Part shown: in pieces, positions 45,001-58,250 of the stretch
Numbering within the stretch: the stretch's first letter is position 1
How the letters are laid out: each line of letters begins with the position of its first letter
DNA from: Hippophae tibetana
Taxonomy: Eukaryota; Streptophyta; Magnoliopsida; Rosales; Elaeagnaceae
Length of the DNA stretch: 64,000 nt
Assembly: GCA_037013495.1 (NCBI GenBank)
Contig: CM072809.1
Location: 12,676,001-12,740,000 of the forward strand
Direction of reading: 5' to 3'
Notes under the pieces: generated by a model
Database searches by the model: none
What the model was told of the DNA's origin: nothing
The model's input: only the letters and a program-made list of their open reading frames with translations
Position numbers and translations under genes: made by a program

Positions 45001-48000
45001 GAAATAAAATTTTATTTAATTATATTTTAACTTTTAAAATTGCATATATTATTGATTGTTGTTAGTATTTTTGGTGGTTATATATGTATTAGTATAAAAT
45101 TAATCATGATACCTATTTTGTTTTATAAATCTTAAACAGAACAAAATAAATAAATGATTTTCTATTAAACTTTATGTACTTTTGAAATATATATTATATG
45201 TCAATGGATTAGTTGAATCGACGGTGTATCAATCTAAAATTAATATTTTTAAAATTATAACTTTAGAATTAAAAAAATCATATATTTTCAAAACACATCC
45301 TTAGTTTTTACAAATATTTGTTTCTTTGTATATTTCTTTTATGCATAAACAATATTATTCTTTTATAGTTTTTGATTAATTAACTAAATTTTTATTTTTA
45401 AATAAAAAAAATCTCATTTTTTTATTAAATAAATGTGTAAATTATGTTAAATTTGAGATGAAATCAAGTTAGTAGTGTTAAATTTTTCTTATAAATTTAT
45501 TTATTTATTTTAAAATTTATATGATTCTAACGTTAATAAAAATGTTAAATAAGTATACTCAATAATGTGTTTTCTTATAAATCTATAATTTTTTCTTACT
45601 TTTTAATTTTAATTTAATAATATAAAATATCTAAAGTAATGTATCAAGTTAGATAATATTTTTGGAAAATATGAAGGAAAAATAATTTGAAATAGTTGTG
45701 ATTAAATAGTAAATGTTCATCTTAATTCGATCTATCTAATACACAAATCAAATAAGATTAGATTAGAAAAGATATTTTAAATAACGAATTGAATCGGATA
45801 TGAACATCCCTATATTTATCTTCTTTCTCATATTTGTTTATGCTCTTTAGTTTTTTTTTTTTTAAACACACACACACTTGTCTGGTATTGCAAGATAGGC
45901 AAGTGGTTTGCTTTTTCTTTATTTTTTTTAAAGTTTTATATACTTGAACAAAAATTAATTAATTAATTAATTTATAATTGTAGCGTTATCAGCTGGGCTT
46001 CCTTTTCTTGATCCCTACTTGAACAAAAATGGATCCATCAATATTGGAAAAGGAAAGAACTTTGCAGTTAGTGGTTCCACTGCTTTGTCTTCTCATGCTC
46101 TTGCATTGAAGAATTTGACAAACCCATTTACCAAAACTTCTCTTACAGATCAACTTTCTTGGATGACCTCCCATTTCAACTCACTTTGCCTTGATATTGA
46201 AGGTTTTGTTAACTTTGGTTTCCTTTTTAATTAAATTAATATATATTCCAAGTAGTTAATAAGTTTTATTTAAAAAAAATTAATTCATTAATTATAATTT
46301 TTTCATATATCAATTAATAGATTGTGTTCAGAAATTTAAGAATTCCTTGTTCATTGTTGGAGAGATCGGAGGAAACGATTACAATTATGCCTTGTTAAGA
46401 GAAAAAAGTAATTTTAAGGAGGTGATGGATATGGTGCCTGAAGTAGTCCAAGCAATAAAGGATGCTATTAAGGTAAACATAAATTTTGATATAGTTATTT
46501 GGCTTAATTATAACAATAGTCCCTAAAAAAAATTCACAATTTGATTATTTTTAATTTTTAAACTTTCTTCCCCCGTGACCTTTGAAAAAAAAATGTATTT
46601 AGCTTTAAATTATGATGACATATTAAGTAAATACTAAATTTGACATTTGACTCCTCTAAATTAAATTTTCTGATTTTATTAGTATTACGATAAAAAATAT
46701 TTAATTCGAAATTTAAAGTTAATTAATTTTAAGAAAAAAATTAACTTATATTTCATTATAAATCACTATATTATAAAATCGTAAGTTCAAATAAAATATT
46801 GAATTTAAATAGATTTAAAATTGAAAAATATTAAAATATAAAAAATAACGTTAATTGACGTATCAATTAATACTACACGTAATATTAACGTATCAACTGA
46901 CAATAGACCACGTGTAGTATCGATTGACACGTAAAACTGACGTTATATTTTACGCATCGATTAACATATATAATTGATGCTATACGTGATCTATCATCGG
47001 TTGACATATCAAGTAATTAATATGTATTCTATATAAGTTATATTTTGTTATAAATTTAATCCTTAAAAAATTAATTAATATTTAGTTTTTAAATGAATAA
47101 AAAGTTTCAAAAATTCTTTTAAACATATTTTTTTTCTACCGTTATTTGATTTAAAATATACAAAAAATTAGCAAAAAATAACAAAAATATGTTAACCGAC
47201 TTAGAAGGAATTACTAATTAATTATATAATTTATATTTTGATGATATATTATTATTTATAATTTTTATGTTTTATATGGTTTCAGAAAGTCATTGCATAT
47301 GGTGCTGTGAGAGTGATTGTTTCAGGAAATCTCCCAATAGGTTGTATACCTCTGTATCTCAGTATTTTCAAAACCAATATTTCTGGGGGGAACTACGACG
47401 AATATCAATGTCTAGTAGAATTGAATGAATTTTCAATGTATCATAACAAGCAATTGAAACAAGCAATTGAAGAGTCAAAGAAACAGCATCCTAGTGTCAG
47501 TATTGTATATGGTGATTATTACAACGCTTTCATGTGGCTTCTTCGAAATGCTCCCCGTTTAGGTATTCCTGCTTAATTTTATGCATTTCTGTGTATAGGT
47601 TTAAATGGGATAAACTCAGGTATCCAAAATTTTCAGTTCTAGTTTTTTTTTTTTTTAGAAAACAAAGATATAATTCATTTTCATAGTCAATTAATTATGG
47701 CATATGTCATACCATAAGTGATTTCTGTGTAAATTTACACGTTATTAGCATTTTTTTCCTTCAATTATTTTGTATGTAACAGGTTTCAAAGCTGAAAACC
47801 TAGTAAAAGCTTGTTGGGAACATAAACTTCTGGGTGAGAAAGGTTTTAGATTCCAAAAGAATAATGAAGATTATAGTGATGATGAACAAGTTTGTTCTAA
47901 TCCTGATGAGTATATTAGTTTTGATGGTCTTCATTTGACTCAAAATGCTTACAAGCATATGTCTACTTGGATCATTCGAGATATCTTACCTAAGCTTCAT

Positions 48001-48202
48001 TGTGGTATGTATCATAATTCTTTTGTATTAAATTTCACTATAAATTGTGCTTATTGATATATAAATTTCCAAAGTTTATAGATATTAATAACTCCATATA
48101 TAATTCCTTATTTAATTAAATAATATCTACACAGGAAAATATGCGGAGCTAGTAAACTCTTCATCGGAGATTTCTTATGTCGATCCTGTTGTGTCTCTGT
48201 GA
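42051..48202 (+). CDS. GDSL esterase/lipase (SGNH hydrolase), acetylajmalan-esterase-like
   Basis: Six exons with GT-AG introns: 42051-42324, 45984-46202, 46321-46472, 47286-47562, 47783-48004 and 48135-48202. They total 1212 nt (403 aa), the usual plant GDSL length. The ATG (GCCATGGCC) is in good context; a hydrophobic signal peptide (TLFFLLLVLTFFILFLS) predicts secretion. Block I is YQLGDSISDTGND with the nucleophile Ser (about residue 50), block II NFAVSGSTAL, block III VGEIGGNDYNY, and block V FDGLHLT with the catalytic Asp and His. The protein should hydrolyse ester bonds in the cell wall or vacuole; substrate unknown. The acetylajmalan-esterase label rests on general resemblance to that plant subgroup. 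Intron 1 is 3.7 kb and repeat-filled. No disabling change seen. Confidence 0.93.
43600..44480. repeat. Degenerate tandem array in GDSL intron 1
   Basis: A unit containing TTTTTAAATTATATTTAGTAT, preceded by CTCTTAAATATGTGTTA and followed by TAGTGGAAAAATTAAAAGGAAAA-like sequence, recurs about five times. Landmarks near 43662, 43831, 44036, 44253 and 44424 give spacing of about 170-215 bp. The copies are heavily diverged and AT-rich. Confidence 0.55.
46850..47015. mobile_element. CACTA-type subterminal repeat fragment in GDSL intron 3
   Basis: Repeated GACGTATCAACTGAC / CACGTGTAGTATCGATTGAC motifs in both orientations resemble the subterminal repeats of the CACTA-like element at 6382-7470. No CACTA termini remain. 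It lies inside the intron between exons 3 and 4 and does not touch splice sites. Confidence 0.4.
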
Positions 48203-50040
48203 AGTGCATATGTGTATTCATCAGAGATTGCTTTGCACAAGAGAATGATCCTATTTATATTATTAAATTAAAAATATATATATTTAAAATATTGTACTTA
48301 TGCTAAAATTCTCTTTGTTTTACTTTTTTAAAAATATTTAATATAGTACTACTTTTCACTAACTTAATAAAAAAATATAAGTTTATTTTCATACAAATTT
48401 AAAAAATATATGTTACAATTAAGTTATAAGAAAAATTAACATATTGTTTTTAGAAGATTAAAAATAAAATTCAATATATAAAGATAAATTATAGCATGTA
48501 ATTAATCTATATTTTATCTCATTATCGGTAAGAGCGGTACTGCATATATTTGTTTTCTTCAATCCATTAATTCTCACTTCAATTTTCCAAGAAAAAGTTA
48601 TAAGAGAAACATAGAACAGATTGAACAGAGCTACACTCTATTTACTTGATTTTCAATCCAAGTTTTGTTTGGTGTTCTCACAATTACTACAAGAAGTAAA
48701 CAATAACTGTATAATTTATTTACTTGGCTATTAAGTCGAATAAAAAATATAAATATTTAGAGAAAATTTAAATATCTAATTTTAATAATTTTTAGTGAGA
48801 AATGAGATTATATTTTCTAAATATTCGCTTACTCATTTAAGGGATATATATAAAAGTATCTTTATGTATATAACAAGGTGCGTATTAACGACCTGTTTAT
48901 TATAAATTAGTTTACAGAATTGAGATCATTCGTTACAAGTATTTACAATAAAGAGAAATGTGTTTATATATAGGTCGTTCATAAATGACGACCACGATAT
49001 TAGGGATATAATAACTTTACTTGTCATCCCAAACCTAACTGTTTAATGACGAGATGCTTTTTCAAATTCGTTGGGTATAAATCTTTTGTGGAGCTAGTTT
49101 TATATCCTCATTTTATCTTAATAGGTACCTATATTTATCAGATCGCATATTCGTTACATATTTAATATAAAATAATAAAAATTATATAATTAAATAAAAT
49201 TATATTAATTAAAAATTCAATTTGACATAATCAATTTTTTTGTTTGTTTTATACATAAAACTAATCTTATGTTTGATTCATATTGGTTGAAAATTTACAA
49301 TGAATTAACAAGTAGAAAATGAGATATTGACTATAGTTATAAATAGTATAAAAAAAAATTATGTTTGTATCTTACAATTTTTATTCATATATTTATAAAG
49401 TATTAGTCCTAGATATTACAACATATAAAAAATAATAGTTGAATTGTACTTATTAATTTTTAAATTTAAAATTTAGTTAATGTTTAAATATAATAGACTA
49501 AATATATTAAAATTTTAAAAATTATATGATTAAATAATAAAAATATAAGTTTTTTAACACGTAAATTCAAATAATTAAAAAAATGAGACAATAAAGTATA
49601 AAATCTTGTAAAGACTAATGGCACAGTTAAATCATTTTATCATGTTAGATATAAATTCAAATAACAAAATGAAGTTGTGTTTATATTTTATATGATAAGA
49701 GCATATATGTTTATATAAGTTATTAACACTAACTCGTGTTGAAATTAAAATCTTAAAGAAATTTAAACAATTACATGATAGATCACTTTATTATGAAAAA
49801 TGATGATACAATAAATTAATTAAATAAAGTTTTATTTTTTTTATTTAAAAAATATTTAAATTTTTATAATAAATAGAAAAATAATAGAATATATAAGAAT
49901 AAATTGAAAAAAATTAAATCCTAAATAAAAATTCATAATTTTTTTATATCATAATTCGTAAAAAAATTGGGAAAGAAAAAAAGGAAAGGGTTGGGGAAAA
50001 CTGAAAAAAGAAATGAAAAAGGTTGCGAGGTTAAAAATGA
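48203..50040. other. GDSL 3' flank and AT-rich spacer
   Basis: 3' UTR of the GDSL gene, probably ending within the first few hundred bases, then AT-rich spacer. No other gene recognised. Confidence 0.55.
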
Positions 50041-50069
50041 AGAATCACATGAAAAACAAAACTGGAAAA

Positions 50070-51922
50070 GCCCTATTCGATTCCGCATACCCTAATTTCG
50101 CTATATTCCTTCTCCACACGAACGCTCGCCGTCAAGTATCCTCCAACTCTATTGCTGGCGGCCAATAGTCTACACTGTCCATTCTCCCACTCCCTTGCCC
50201 GTGAAGTATTTGCTTGGTTGGCTTTTAGGTTGTAATATGTAATCTCTCTGCCTTATCTTGATTTCTTGGTTTCAGTTTTATTCTTTATGCTTAGAATTGT
50301 CGATCTTGTATATAAGTTACTGTCATATTAACTAGTTTAGTGATCTGATATAATGATTACTCATATACTCGATGACTACACGTATGTTAAAGTTAATTAT
50401 TAAGTTATTATGTAATTTAATTTACTCGGGTGAGGAGCAAAAATTCATTTAATTAAATGAAATTCATACTCATGGATAGCTTCAAAAGACATCTTCAAAC
50501 AGGTAGATTAAAAAACCATAGAAACTAAAAAAGTGGATCAACCCAGACTGGTCTGATTGTTCTTATTCCATTTGGATTCTTCATCAGGTGTCCAGGTTTT
50601 GATGTACCATGCCACTTCAATCTCTTTCAGGCTCATGTCCTTTCTAATTATACATACTCTGTCTGCTGTTGTTTAATTTATCCAGAAAATGTTAACTTTA
50701 AACTCCTCAATTTTTTTCTCAGTTCATAATAATGGTCTTTGGGTATAAAAGCCAACTCTTTTTTGTATGATGGGGATCCTTACCCTGAAGTGGGATGTAT
50801 TTCCAAATTTAGCTTCACATTTGCATATAAACCTTTGCTCTCACTTCTCATGTTTGCCAATAGTAGTGAATGATAGGTCATGTGTAGGGGATATATGGCT
50901 GCCTTTTTTGTACTGGTATCTCTTGTGATCCACAATATAATATTAAGAAAACATGTAATGTGGTTCTCACTTGTTAATGTCACTAAGACTTTATGCTGGT
51001 TGTATATGGCTCAAGATGTGTTCATTGGAATCCATGCTGGGAAGTTATTAGGTAACATGATTTTCCATCAAAAGAAAGTGTGCGAGAGGGATGGAGGGAA
51101 AGGGATGCGAGAGACTTGGATATGGTAACTTAAAACTTAACATGGATACATGGTTCTCTTGACAAATTTGGTCCTGTATATCGACAAATCCCTATAATTA
51201 ACTAGTTATATGAACCTTAAAGTAGTTTTCTGGAACTCATGGCCCTCAGTAGATTTTATCCTGCTTTAACAGAGGTACATATTTTGTGGCTTTGGTTTTT
51301 CTTTGAATGTTAATTTGGCCGGCTTGGGTTCGTCCTTGAGTTTGTCTTGTTCCTTGAAAGTTTTTGATTTGTTTTTTTCGTATGATTGGTAGTCAATAGA
51401 AGAATCTTGTTGAGTTGTTTCTTTAGTATTCATTTTATTTAGTATTGGTCTAGTTGAGCTATTCAAAGTCTCTGTTTCTATGCTGCCTAGTAAACTGTGG
51501 CAGGTTTCATAGACTCTGCCTAGTTAGAATCCTCATGGATTACCTTTAAGAAGCATCCTGCAATATGAATGGATCTAGAACGTAGGAGAACTAGGACTCA
51601 TTCTTTATACCTTCTTTTATTGTGAAGTAACATCTCAAGTATTTATAGATTTCAAAGATGTGAAAACAAAGTATGTGTATTTGTTTCTTATGTTGTGGCT
51701 TGTTATAATAACATCCCTTGAAAGAAACATCAGTAGTCAGCTATGCCACTAGTCATACTTATTCAAACTGGTTTACCTTCCCTATCCGTCAGTGTTAATC
51801 AACTATATAAGGGAGTATCTATATAATCCTGCATGTGTGAGTGAATTCCCATATTTCATAGGTTTCTTAGAGAGATGAACAAACTTAGGAATACTTACTA
51901 ATCCTTTTTTATGCTTATGTAG
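50070..51922 (+). other. Probable 5' UTR exon and long leader intron of the L18p/L5e gene
   Basis: A less AT-rich, CT-rich stretch at about 50070-50220 is a likely transcription start region and leader exon; GGCTTTTAG|GTTGTAATATG near 50228 is one possible donor. The acceptor TTATGTAG|GAG at 51921-51922 sits three bases before the ATG. The roughly 1.7 kb between holds only short frames without domain similarity. A leader intron just before the ATG fits the abrupt start of coding sequence, but exact exon limits are not proven. Confidence 0.45.
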
Positions 51923-51925
51923 GAG

Positions 51926-52270
51926 ATGGTTATTCCTCCACCAGCTAGGGCACCTAATGTCATAAAGTATCTTAAGCCTTATGTGCTAAAGATGCACTTT
52001 ACAAACAAATATGTAAGTGCTCAGGTGATCCACTCACCAACTGCCACAGTGGCCTGTTCTGCAAGTTCTCAGGAAAAGTCCTTGAGAGAAAGCATGGAAA
52101 TTACTCGTGACGTGGCAGCTGCTTCAAAGATCGGGAAGATATTGGGAGAGCGTCTGCTGGTCAACAACATCCCTGCAGTTGCTATCCACTTGAAGAGAGA
52201 ACAGAAATATCACGGTAAGATTAAAGCCGTTATTGATAATGTGAGGGATGCAGGCGTGAAGCTACTATAG
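51926..52270 (+). CDS. Ribosomal L18p/L5e family protein
   Basis: A single-exon 114-aa protein starting MVIPPPARAPNVIKYLKPYV, with KMHFTNKYVSAQVIHSPTAT, SSQEKSLRE and the C-terminal AAASKIGKILGERL / AVAIHLKREQKYHGKIKAV blocks. These match the uL18 fold (5S rRNA-binding L18 family). It is colinear over its full length with a short plant L18p/L5e-family protein also of about 114 residues; plants have several such divergent members, with organellar or accessory roles suggested. It is much shorter than cytosolic uL18 (L5). The ATG follows a strong acceptor. No defect is seen. Exact ribosome (mitochondrial or other) is not shown by the sequence. Confidence 0.9.
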   Translation: MVIPPPARAPNVIKYLKPYVLKMHFTNKYVSAQVIHSPTATVACSASSQEKSLRESMEITRDVAAASKIGKILGERLLVNNIPAVAIHLKREQKYHGKIKAVIDNVRDAGVKLL

Positions 52271-54620
52271 AAAAGAATGGGAGAATGAGCTTTCTATTCC
52301 TTATATTTACTCATATGGAGTAATCACTTTGGAATGATCAGTTGTTGAAATGCATTCTAGTATCATGTTCTCAATGCTGTTCTTGATGTGATATCATTTG
52401 GTGAACTGATTCGAATTCCACCATCCGTTTCATTGGATTCAGTGTTCCCGTTTCTAGGACTATAACCTAACTTTTATGATGTGAAATCTACTGCTTATGC
52501 AAAATTTGCTGCTATTAGATTGCCGTCTGTTACATGATTATCTGAAAGAACTAAAACAAATCTATCTCATGCATTTTGGAGTTTATAAATATGGTCACAT
52601 TTAAATCAATTTTCATTTTATTCTAGGAGTTTGAGGTGTTTCCAAACACAAGGAAGATGTATACTTGTATTCTTCTAATACAAATGAACTAACTCCATGC
52701 AAGTAGTGTTCTGCTAATATTAAGTCAATAAATGGGAATTCTTTTTGGCATAAATTGATATTTGATGAGTAGTTCATGCTCACAAGCAATCTTGCAATTG
52801 TCTTTTTCAATATTATGGTTGAGAATTGTTTGATTTGCTTCTACATACATCATGCATAAATGAATATATAATATGGGCCCTGAGGTTCCAATCTATGACC
52901 CTTGTGAATATTTGGTTTTTCAAATAAGGCGGTGAAGACAACGGCCTCAGTAAGTGCAGCCACAGGTTTGGTGATAATGGTAGGTCATTGCTGAGTAATT
53001 GTTGTATTATATCTTATTTATTTGTTTATTTAAAATGGTGTGACGTTACTTCATAAGTTGTTGAGAATCTCGTGTAGCTATCAAATTCAAAGAAGAGAGT
53101 GCAAATCAATAGTGCCTTCTTTTGCTATAATTTTTATTTTTATTTTTGTGATCCTATTTTACCGAAAAAGTTGGTACACTTAAAAAGGAGAACGAATCAC
53201 AAAAATGGAACATGTGATTTCAATATTCTGTCATTTATATTTGTAAAAATATATTTATTACAAAAGTGTAAGGAATTATAAATGAGATAATATTGTATTA
53301 TTAATAAGTATAGTTGGTTTGTTTTGCTTATACTTGATTTAAGTGTATACACGATTGCTTTTCGCAGTCATCTTTCTAGGTGTAATTTACAAGTGTATGT
53401 CCTCATTCTTTGGGTCCACTTCTTTTTGCTAAAAGACCCCCCTAATGAATTGACTTTTACAAGTGTTATAACCGTTTACAATTGCTACCAAGATCCAATT
53501 AATGTTTGTAAAACTAACTATTTATAAGCTTGCGGGCAATTTCCTAAGAAGGCTAAGATAGAGAGCAATTTTATAAAAATTAAGGTTGAGGCCATTTTTA
53601 CCAAAAGAAGAGGGCATATAATATAGTTTATTCTTAATAATGATATAGGCTTCCTTCAAGGGACATGAGCTGACCCGGATGAACCCTGAAAAGGCCACAA
53701 AAGCCAGTAATCAAATATATATAATTATGTTTCTTTGCTCGTATAATATTAATTTCTTTGTGACGATGAGAAACACCAAATACAGCTACACATATCAGTT
53801 TGTCGTTTCATGGAATCATAGCTATGAAAGGACATTTTTCCACTAAAGGAAAAAAAAAGAGAGTACATTTTCTCTTAGTGACAAAAAATTGGACATTTTC
53901 TTTTGGGAAGATAATGAAAATATTCACGTACTAATTTGCATGAATAATTTAAAACATTTTTAAACCGGAGGATATATAAATTTTATCTACATATTATTAT
54001 GTGAATTACATATCATTACACTTGGTTTATTTAATAATATTATAATAAATCTCATCATTTTATTATTTTAAATTAAATGTTCAAATCACACAACTTTAAT
54101 CTATATAAATAAACGCATAATCCACTAATAAATATAAACATTAATATAATTAGGCTTCGATATTTGTAGTCCACTGGCATGTTTTTTTAATTAGAAAGTT
54201 GTGATATTTGAATTTTAAATTTGAGCTAGTGCATCAAGCCAGTTATATAATTACTTTGCTGTTTGAGTAATGACAATATTAGTATATTTGTTAAAACTAA
54301 TTAATCTTGTTTATCAAATCTTATTTACAAAAATATTAATTTAAGTAATGGACGTAAGATACGCAACTTAAAATTTTCCATATCGTAGTATTGATTTATT
54401 ACATTAATGATTACTAATTAATATATGTATATATATATTCAGTTTTTTTTCTGCTAATAAGATAAATATCCGAAATTGTGCATATACAAAAGTGAGGAAG
54501 ATAATCAGATATTCTGAACTGGGTATTATTAGTAATTTCAATTAAAGCCAGACCTAATAATGATGGTTCGGATAAGCTCAAGGATAGTTTCTGAATTTGA
54601 ATTTAAAAAGTCAAGAAAAT
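52271..54620. other. Intergenic DNA, no gene supported
   Basis: 3' UTR of the upstream gene, then A/T-rich spacer. Around 52925-53000 and 53640-53710 are slightly GC-richer patches without a recognisable domain. Confidence 0.5.
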
Positions 54621-54627
54621 GGCCCAT

Positions 54628-54860
54628 CACGTGACCAGCCCAATCACATTTCTTGAGAGCAACGTGTAACTCTTAACCTTGAAATGTAACCGGGATGTTG
54701 GGGCCCATCCGTCACGCATATCTTATCCTAATTACGTGCCCCCCGATCTACTTGCCACATCATTTAAACAACAACAGATGAAATCAACGGATTACAATAG
54801 CATACATCTCCAAAACTTGCTCGACCTTTAACGCCAATTCACCTTTAAATATCCCTCGAA
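54628..54860 (+). promoter_or_regulatory. Promoter of the dormancy/auxin-associated gene
   Basis: A perfect G-box CACGTG at 54628-54633, an ACGTG core at about 54734, GGCCCAT and TGGGCCCAT site II-like motifs, and a TTTAAATAT TATA-like motif at about 54844 lie upstream of the ATG at 54973. G-boxes are targets of bZIP and bHLH factors, in keeping with the sugar-, light- or ABA-responsive expression known in this family. Motifs are direct; regulation is inferred. Confidence 0.5.
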
Positions 54861-54972
54861 ACTAGAAAGGGATGATTCTCATTTCTAACTTTAGTGAGAC
54901 GTAACGAGCTCTAGCGTCGTCAACCTACGCCTGAATCGAAATATTGCGCTTCGTTCTTCACTGACTTAAGTG

Positions 54973-56447
54973 ATGGGTCTTCTCGATCATCTATGGGACG
55001 ACACCGTTGCCGGACCTCAGCCGGAGAGTGGTCTTGGCAAGCTTAGGAAACATCACACTTTCAGTTTCCGTTCAAACTCCGACAAGGGTAGGCTGCGTTA
55101 GATATGTCAAAATGACATCATATTTTACGACACGTATTAACTGTAATCCCATACTAATTCGCAAACAAATATACATGAAATTGTTTTGAATTATTATGAA
55201 CAAATATCTCAGATCTGCTTAATCGATTATGAGTTAACCGAATTGCCAAAATTAAGATTAAAAGCGAGAAAATATTTAAGTAACTTCTTCCGAGCACCGA
55301 AAATCGTCGGGATTTGTAAAATTTAATGATATTGATTTGATCGGTATGATTTGATCAGGATCTGATGGAGGGAATGCGCGAACGTTGGGTGACGATTCGA
55401 CGGAGGACGCGTTGAGAGTTACCAGGAGTATCATGATAGTGAAACCTCCGGGGTATCAGAGCGGTTCGCCTCCAATTTCACCGGCGGGATCGACTCCTCC
55501 GCTGTCTCCATTTTCCGGTAAGCACTTGAAGTGACCCTTGAAACTTGAGTAAATTAGTGAACAGTGACGAAGTCTCCAGAAAAAGTGGAGCCGAGGAGTG
55601 TGACGGCCTAGGAAAATCCACGGGGGTGTTTTTGTCTTTTAGTAGCGGTGTCCGTTACTTAATGGAGGTGGATTAATTTTTAATGCAATAGGTTCCCATG
55701 TGGTCCATATTTGTTTGTTTATTGTAGAATGACATCTAAATCCTTATTGAATCATTGACGTACTATTTGTGCATGTCCTTTTTTTTATCACCATTTTCTG
55801 AGGGTCCGATAGATTCGATCTGAATCGTCCATGGTGGTAGTTGAGTTTCCTTGATGAAACGCGTCATGGGACTCATGTAGATAGATCCCACTTTCATTTG
55901 GACTTTACTAATATTGAAGAAACATTGATTAAAATAAGTAGGATTAGGTGAACCAAGTTTGATTTGGCTATTGAGATTGTTCATTCTAATTGGAAACTAC
56001 TCCGATTCGCCAGGCTTTTGGACTATTAGGGCACTTATTGACTATGATTTTTAAAATAATGGAACCCATACCAAATCTCTCGAAAGAAATTGTTATTAGT
56101 TCTATTATTATTGGAATATGTTAGTTTTTATTTTATTTTTAGGGAACTATAGGGTGCGATTCAAAACTATGACTTGAGAGATAGAAGAGTATAAGTTCTA
56201 TCGTCAGCTCAATCACAACTCATATATATACAGTAGTAGTGGTGCTCTCTCTCCCCTCTTCAATCACTTAATTGCTATTAAGTAGTTCAATATGTGTTAT
56301 ATGATGTGGTTGTGATTCCAATAAGAAACATTATTGATGATTTGACGAATTTTAGGAGGCAGATTCAGAAGGAGGTCAGCCTCGGATGCGTACGAGAAGC
56401 CGAGCTCCCAAGGAACAAGGGGCCTTTCCTCTCCATATGATGTGTGA
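54973..56447 (+). CDS. Dormancy/auxin-associated family protein (DRM1/ARP homologue)
   Basis: Three exons, 54973-55087, 55359-55517 and 56356-56447, joined at GT-AG sites in phase 1, give 366 nt and 121 aa. The N-terminus MGLLDHLWDDTVAGPQPESG with LGKLRKH is the family signature. The middle has RVTRSIMIVKPPGYQSGSPP followed by the Pro/Ser-rich SPAGSTPPLSPFS, and the C-terminus RFRRRSASDAYEKPSS...SPYDV. These proteins are small, largely disordered, and rise in dormant or growth-arrested tissue and fall with auxin; biochemical role is unsettled. The MGLLDHLWDDT start points to the DRM1-homologue subgroup rather than DRM1 itself. The reading frame is intact. Confidence 0.93.
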
Positions 56448-58218
56448 GAAATGATCATGCTTTTTGGGAAATAACATTCCACGAAGACTGTAGAACATGT
56501 AACTGTGTTTTTGTTCTTTAGAGTGTAGTGTGTGGGATTTCATAAAAGCTGTGTGATATATATGTATGCTATATGAGATCTAATATATAGCACTTACAGT
56601 TGGGATGCGTTCTAGCTCCGTAAATGTTGGATCGTAATTTTGTACCTAGCTCAGTTGTTATATTATATATATTATATGTATGTTTGTTTATATGTATGTA
56701 TATAGGATCTTTTTGTTTCTCACTTCAGTTCCTTTTATTTTCTTCTTTTATCTTCTTTTCTCTTATCAATTATGCTGCTGCTACTGCTGCTTACCTGTAA
56801 GTTTTGTTTGAAGAATAAGGGTGGTGTAAAAAGTTATATGAATATCCATTTTGTCTTTATGGACCAGTTTTATCAATAAATGTGTTTTGTTGCCAAACAT
56901 GAAACAAGTGGTTTGTAATGGTGATTTTGAGGGTCTTAATCTATTTTTTTTTATTTAGTGGAGCAATATCGGAATCTCCAGAATAGGGCCCCAAAAAGAT
57001 TGAAGTACGTATTGGTTTGTGTTTTGGAATTTCAATATTCCAAATTTATTATCTTGTTCTTGTGAGATATTTAGAGAATACACAGGAGCTTTGGAGTGAG
57101 AATTTATAAGATAATCTTTTAACCTTTTAACACTTTTAAATCAAATTTTAATAAATTGCATTAAGTTTTATAACAAATATTATATAATATTTTTTATCAC
57201 CTTAAAAGTTATAACAAATATTATAATTTTATTTATTATATGTAATTAAAAAATTTAATATTTTTATATAAAAAATAAATAAATTAATGTGATGAATAAT
57301 ATTGTATTAAAATTTGATGTGTAATTTGATATTAAATTCGAATAATATTTTGTATCAATTATAGTGTTTTGGTGCAGGGTCGAATATATCCACTCTTTGT
57401 CTCTCTCTTTTATTTTTAATATGGGGATGCAATGACTTATCGAACTGCACAGAACAGTATATTAAATTTACTCTAAAATGGGTGAAACATAATATAATAA
57501 TCGAACGAGTCTATTTCTAAACGTTAAAGATGTCTTTTCATGAAAAAAAGAAAAAAAAATCTTTAGTTCTTCAGGAAAAAGGAAAGTGCCATTAAAATTA
57601 ACGGAAGTTTGGCAGAGTTTTATAATTATTTAACTTAAATGTTTTATTAGAATCTCACAATATTTTTGTTATTAATAAATAAATAAATATTTTAATCCCT
57701 TAATTTTAAAATTAAAATTTAATAATTTTATTATTTATGATCATAAATAATGTATTATAAGGATTAAATTTTAATAATTTTGATATACTAGATGTTTTTA
57801 TTTTAATAAATTATATGTTTAAAATTATTTATTTTTCATAATTACACCACCTAGTTAATAAATTAAGGAATTATAATATGTTATTTTAAAAAATTATGAA
57901 AATTATAATAGTTGAAAGATATTTTGCAGGAAAATAAGCACAAAGAAATTACTGTTGTGAAAAATTTACTGTTACGAAGATTCAGTGGTGGAATAATAAT
58001 AATGATTAGGATTGTTTAAGCTGTTTGTTATTTCTTTATTCCTTTACAGATTACAATTTACATATAAGAGGCTGAATATCAGATCATTGTTTGCCAAGCA
58101 TAATTATGTAGTTGAGCCACGACAAAATATCGTGGGCCATGGGAAAGGAGACGTCATAATCAATTGAAAACTTATTGAATGATGGTAGGTTAAATTGATG
58201 TTATATAAGTATGATGGC

Positions 58219-58250
<32 letters not shown>

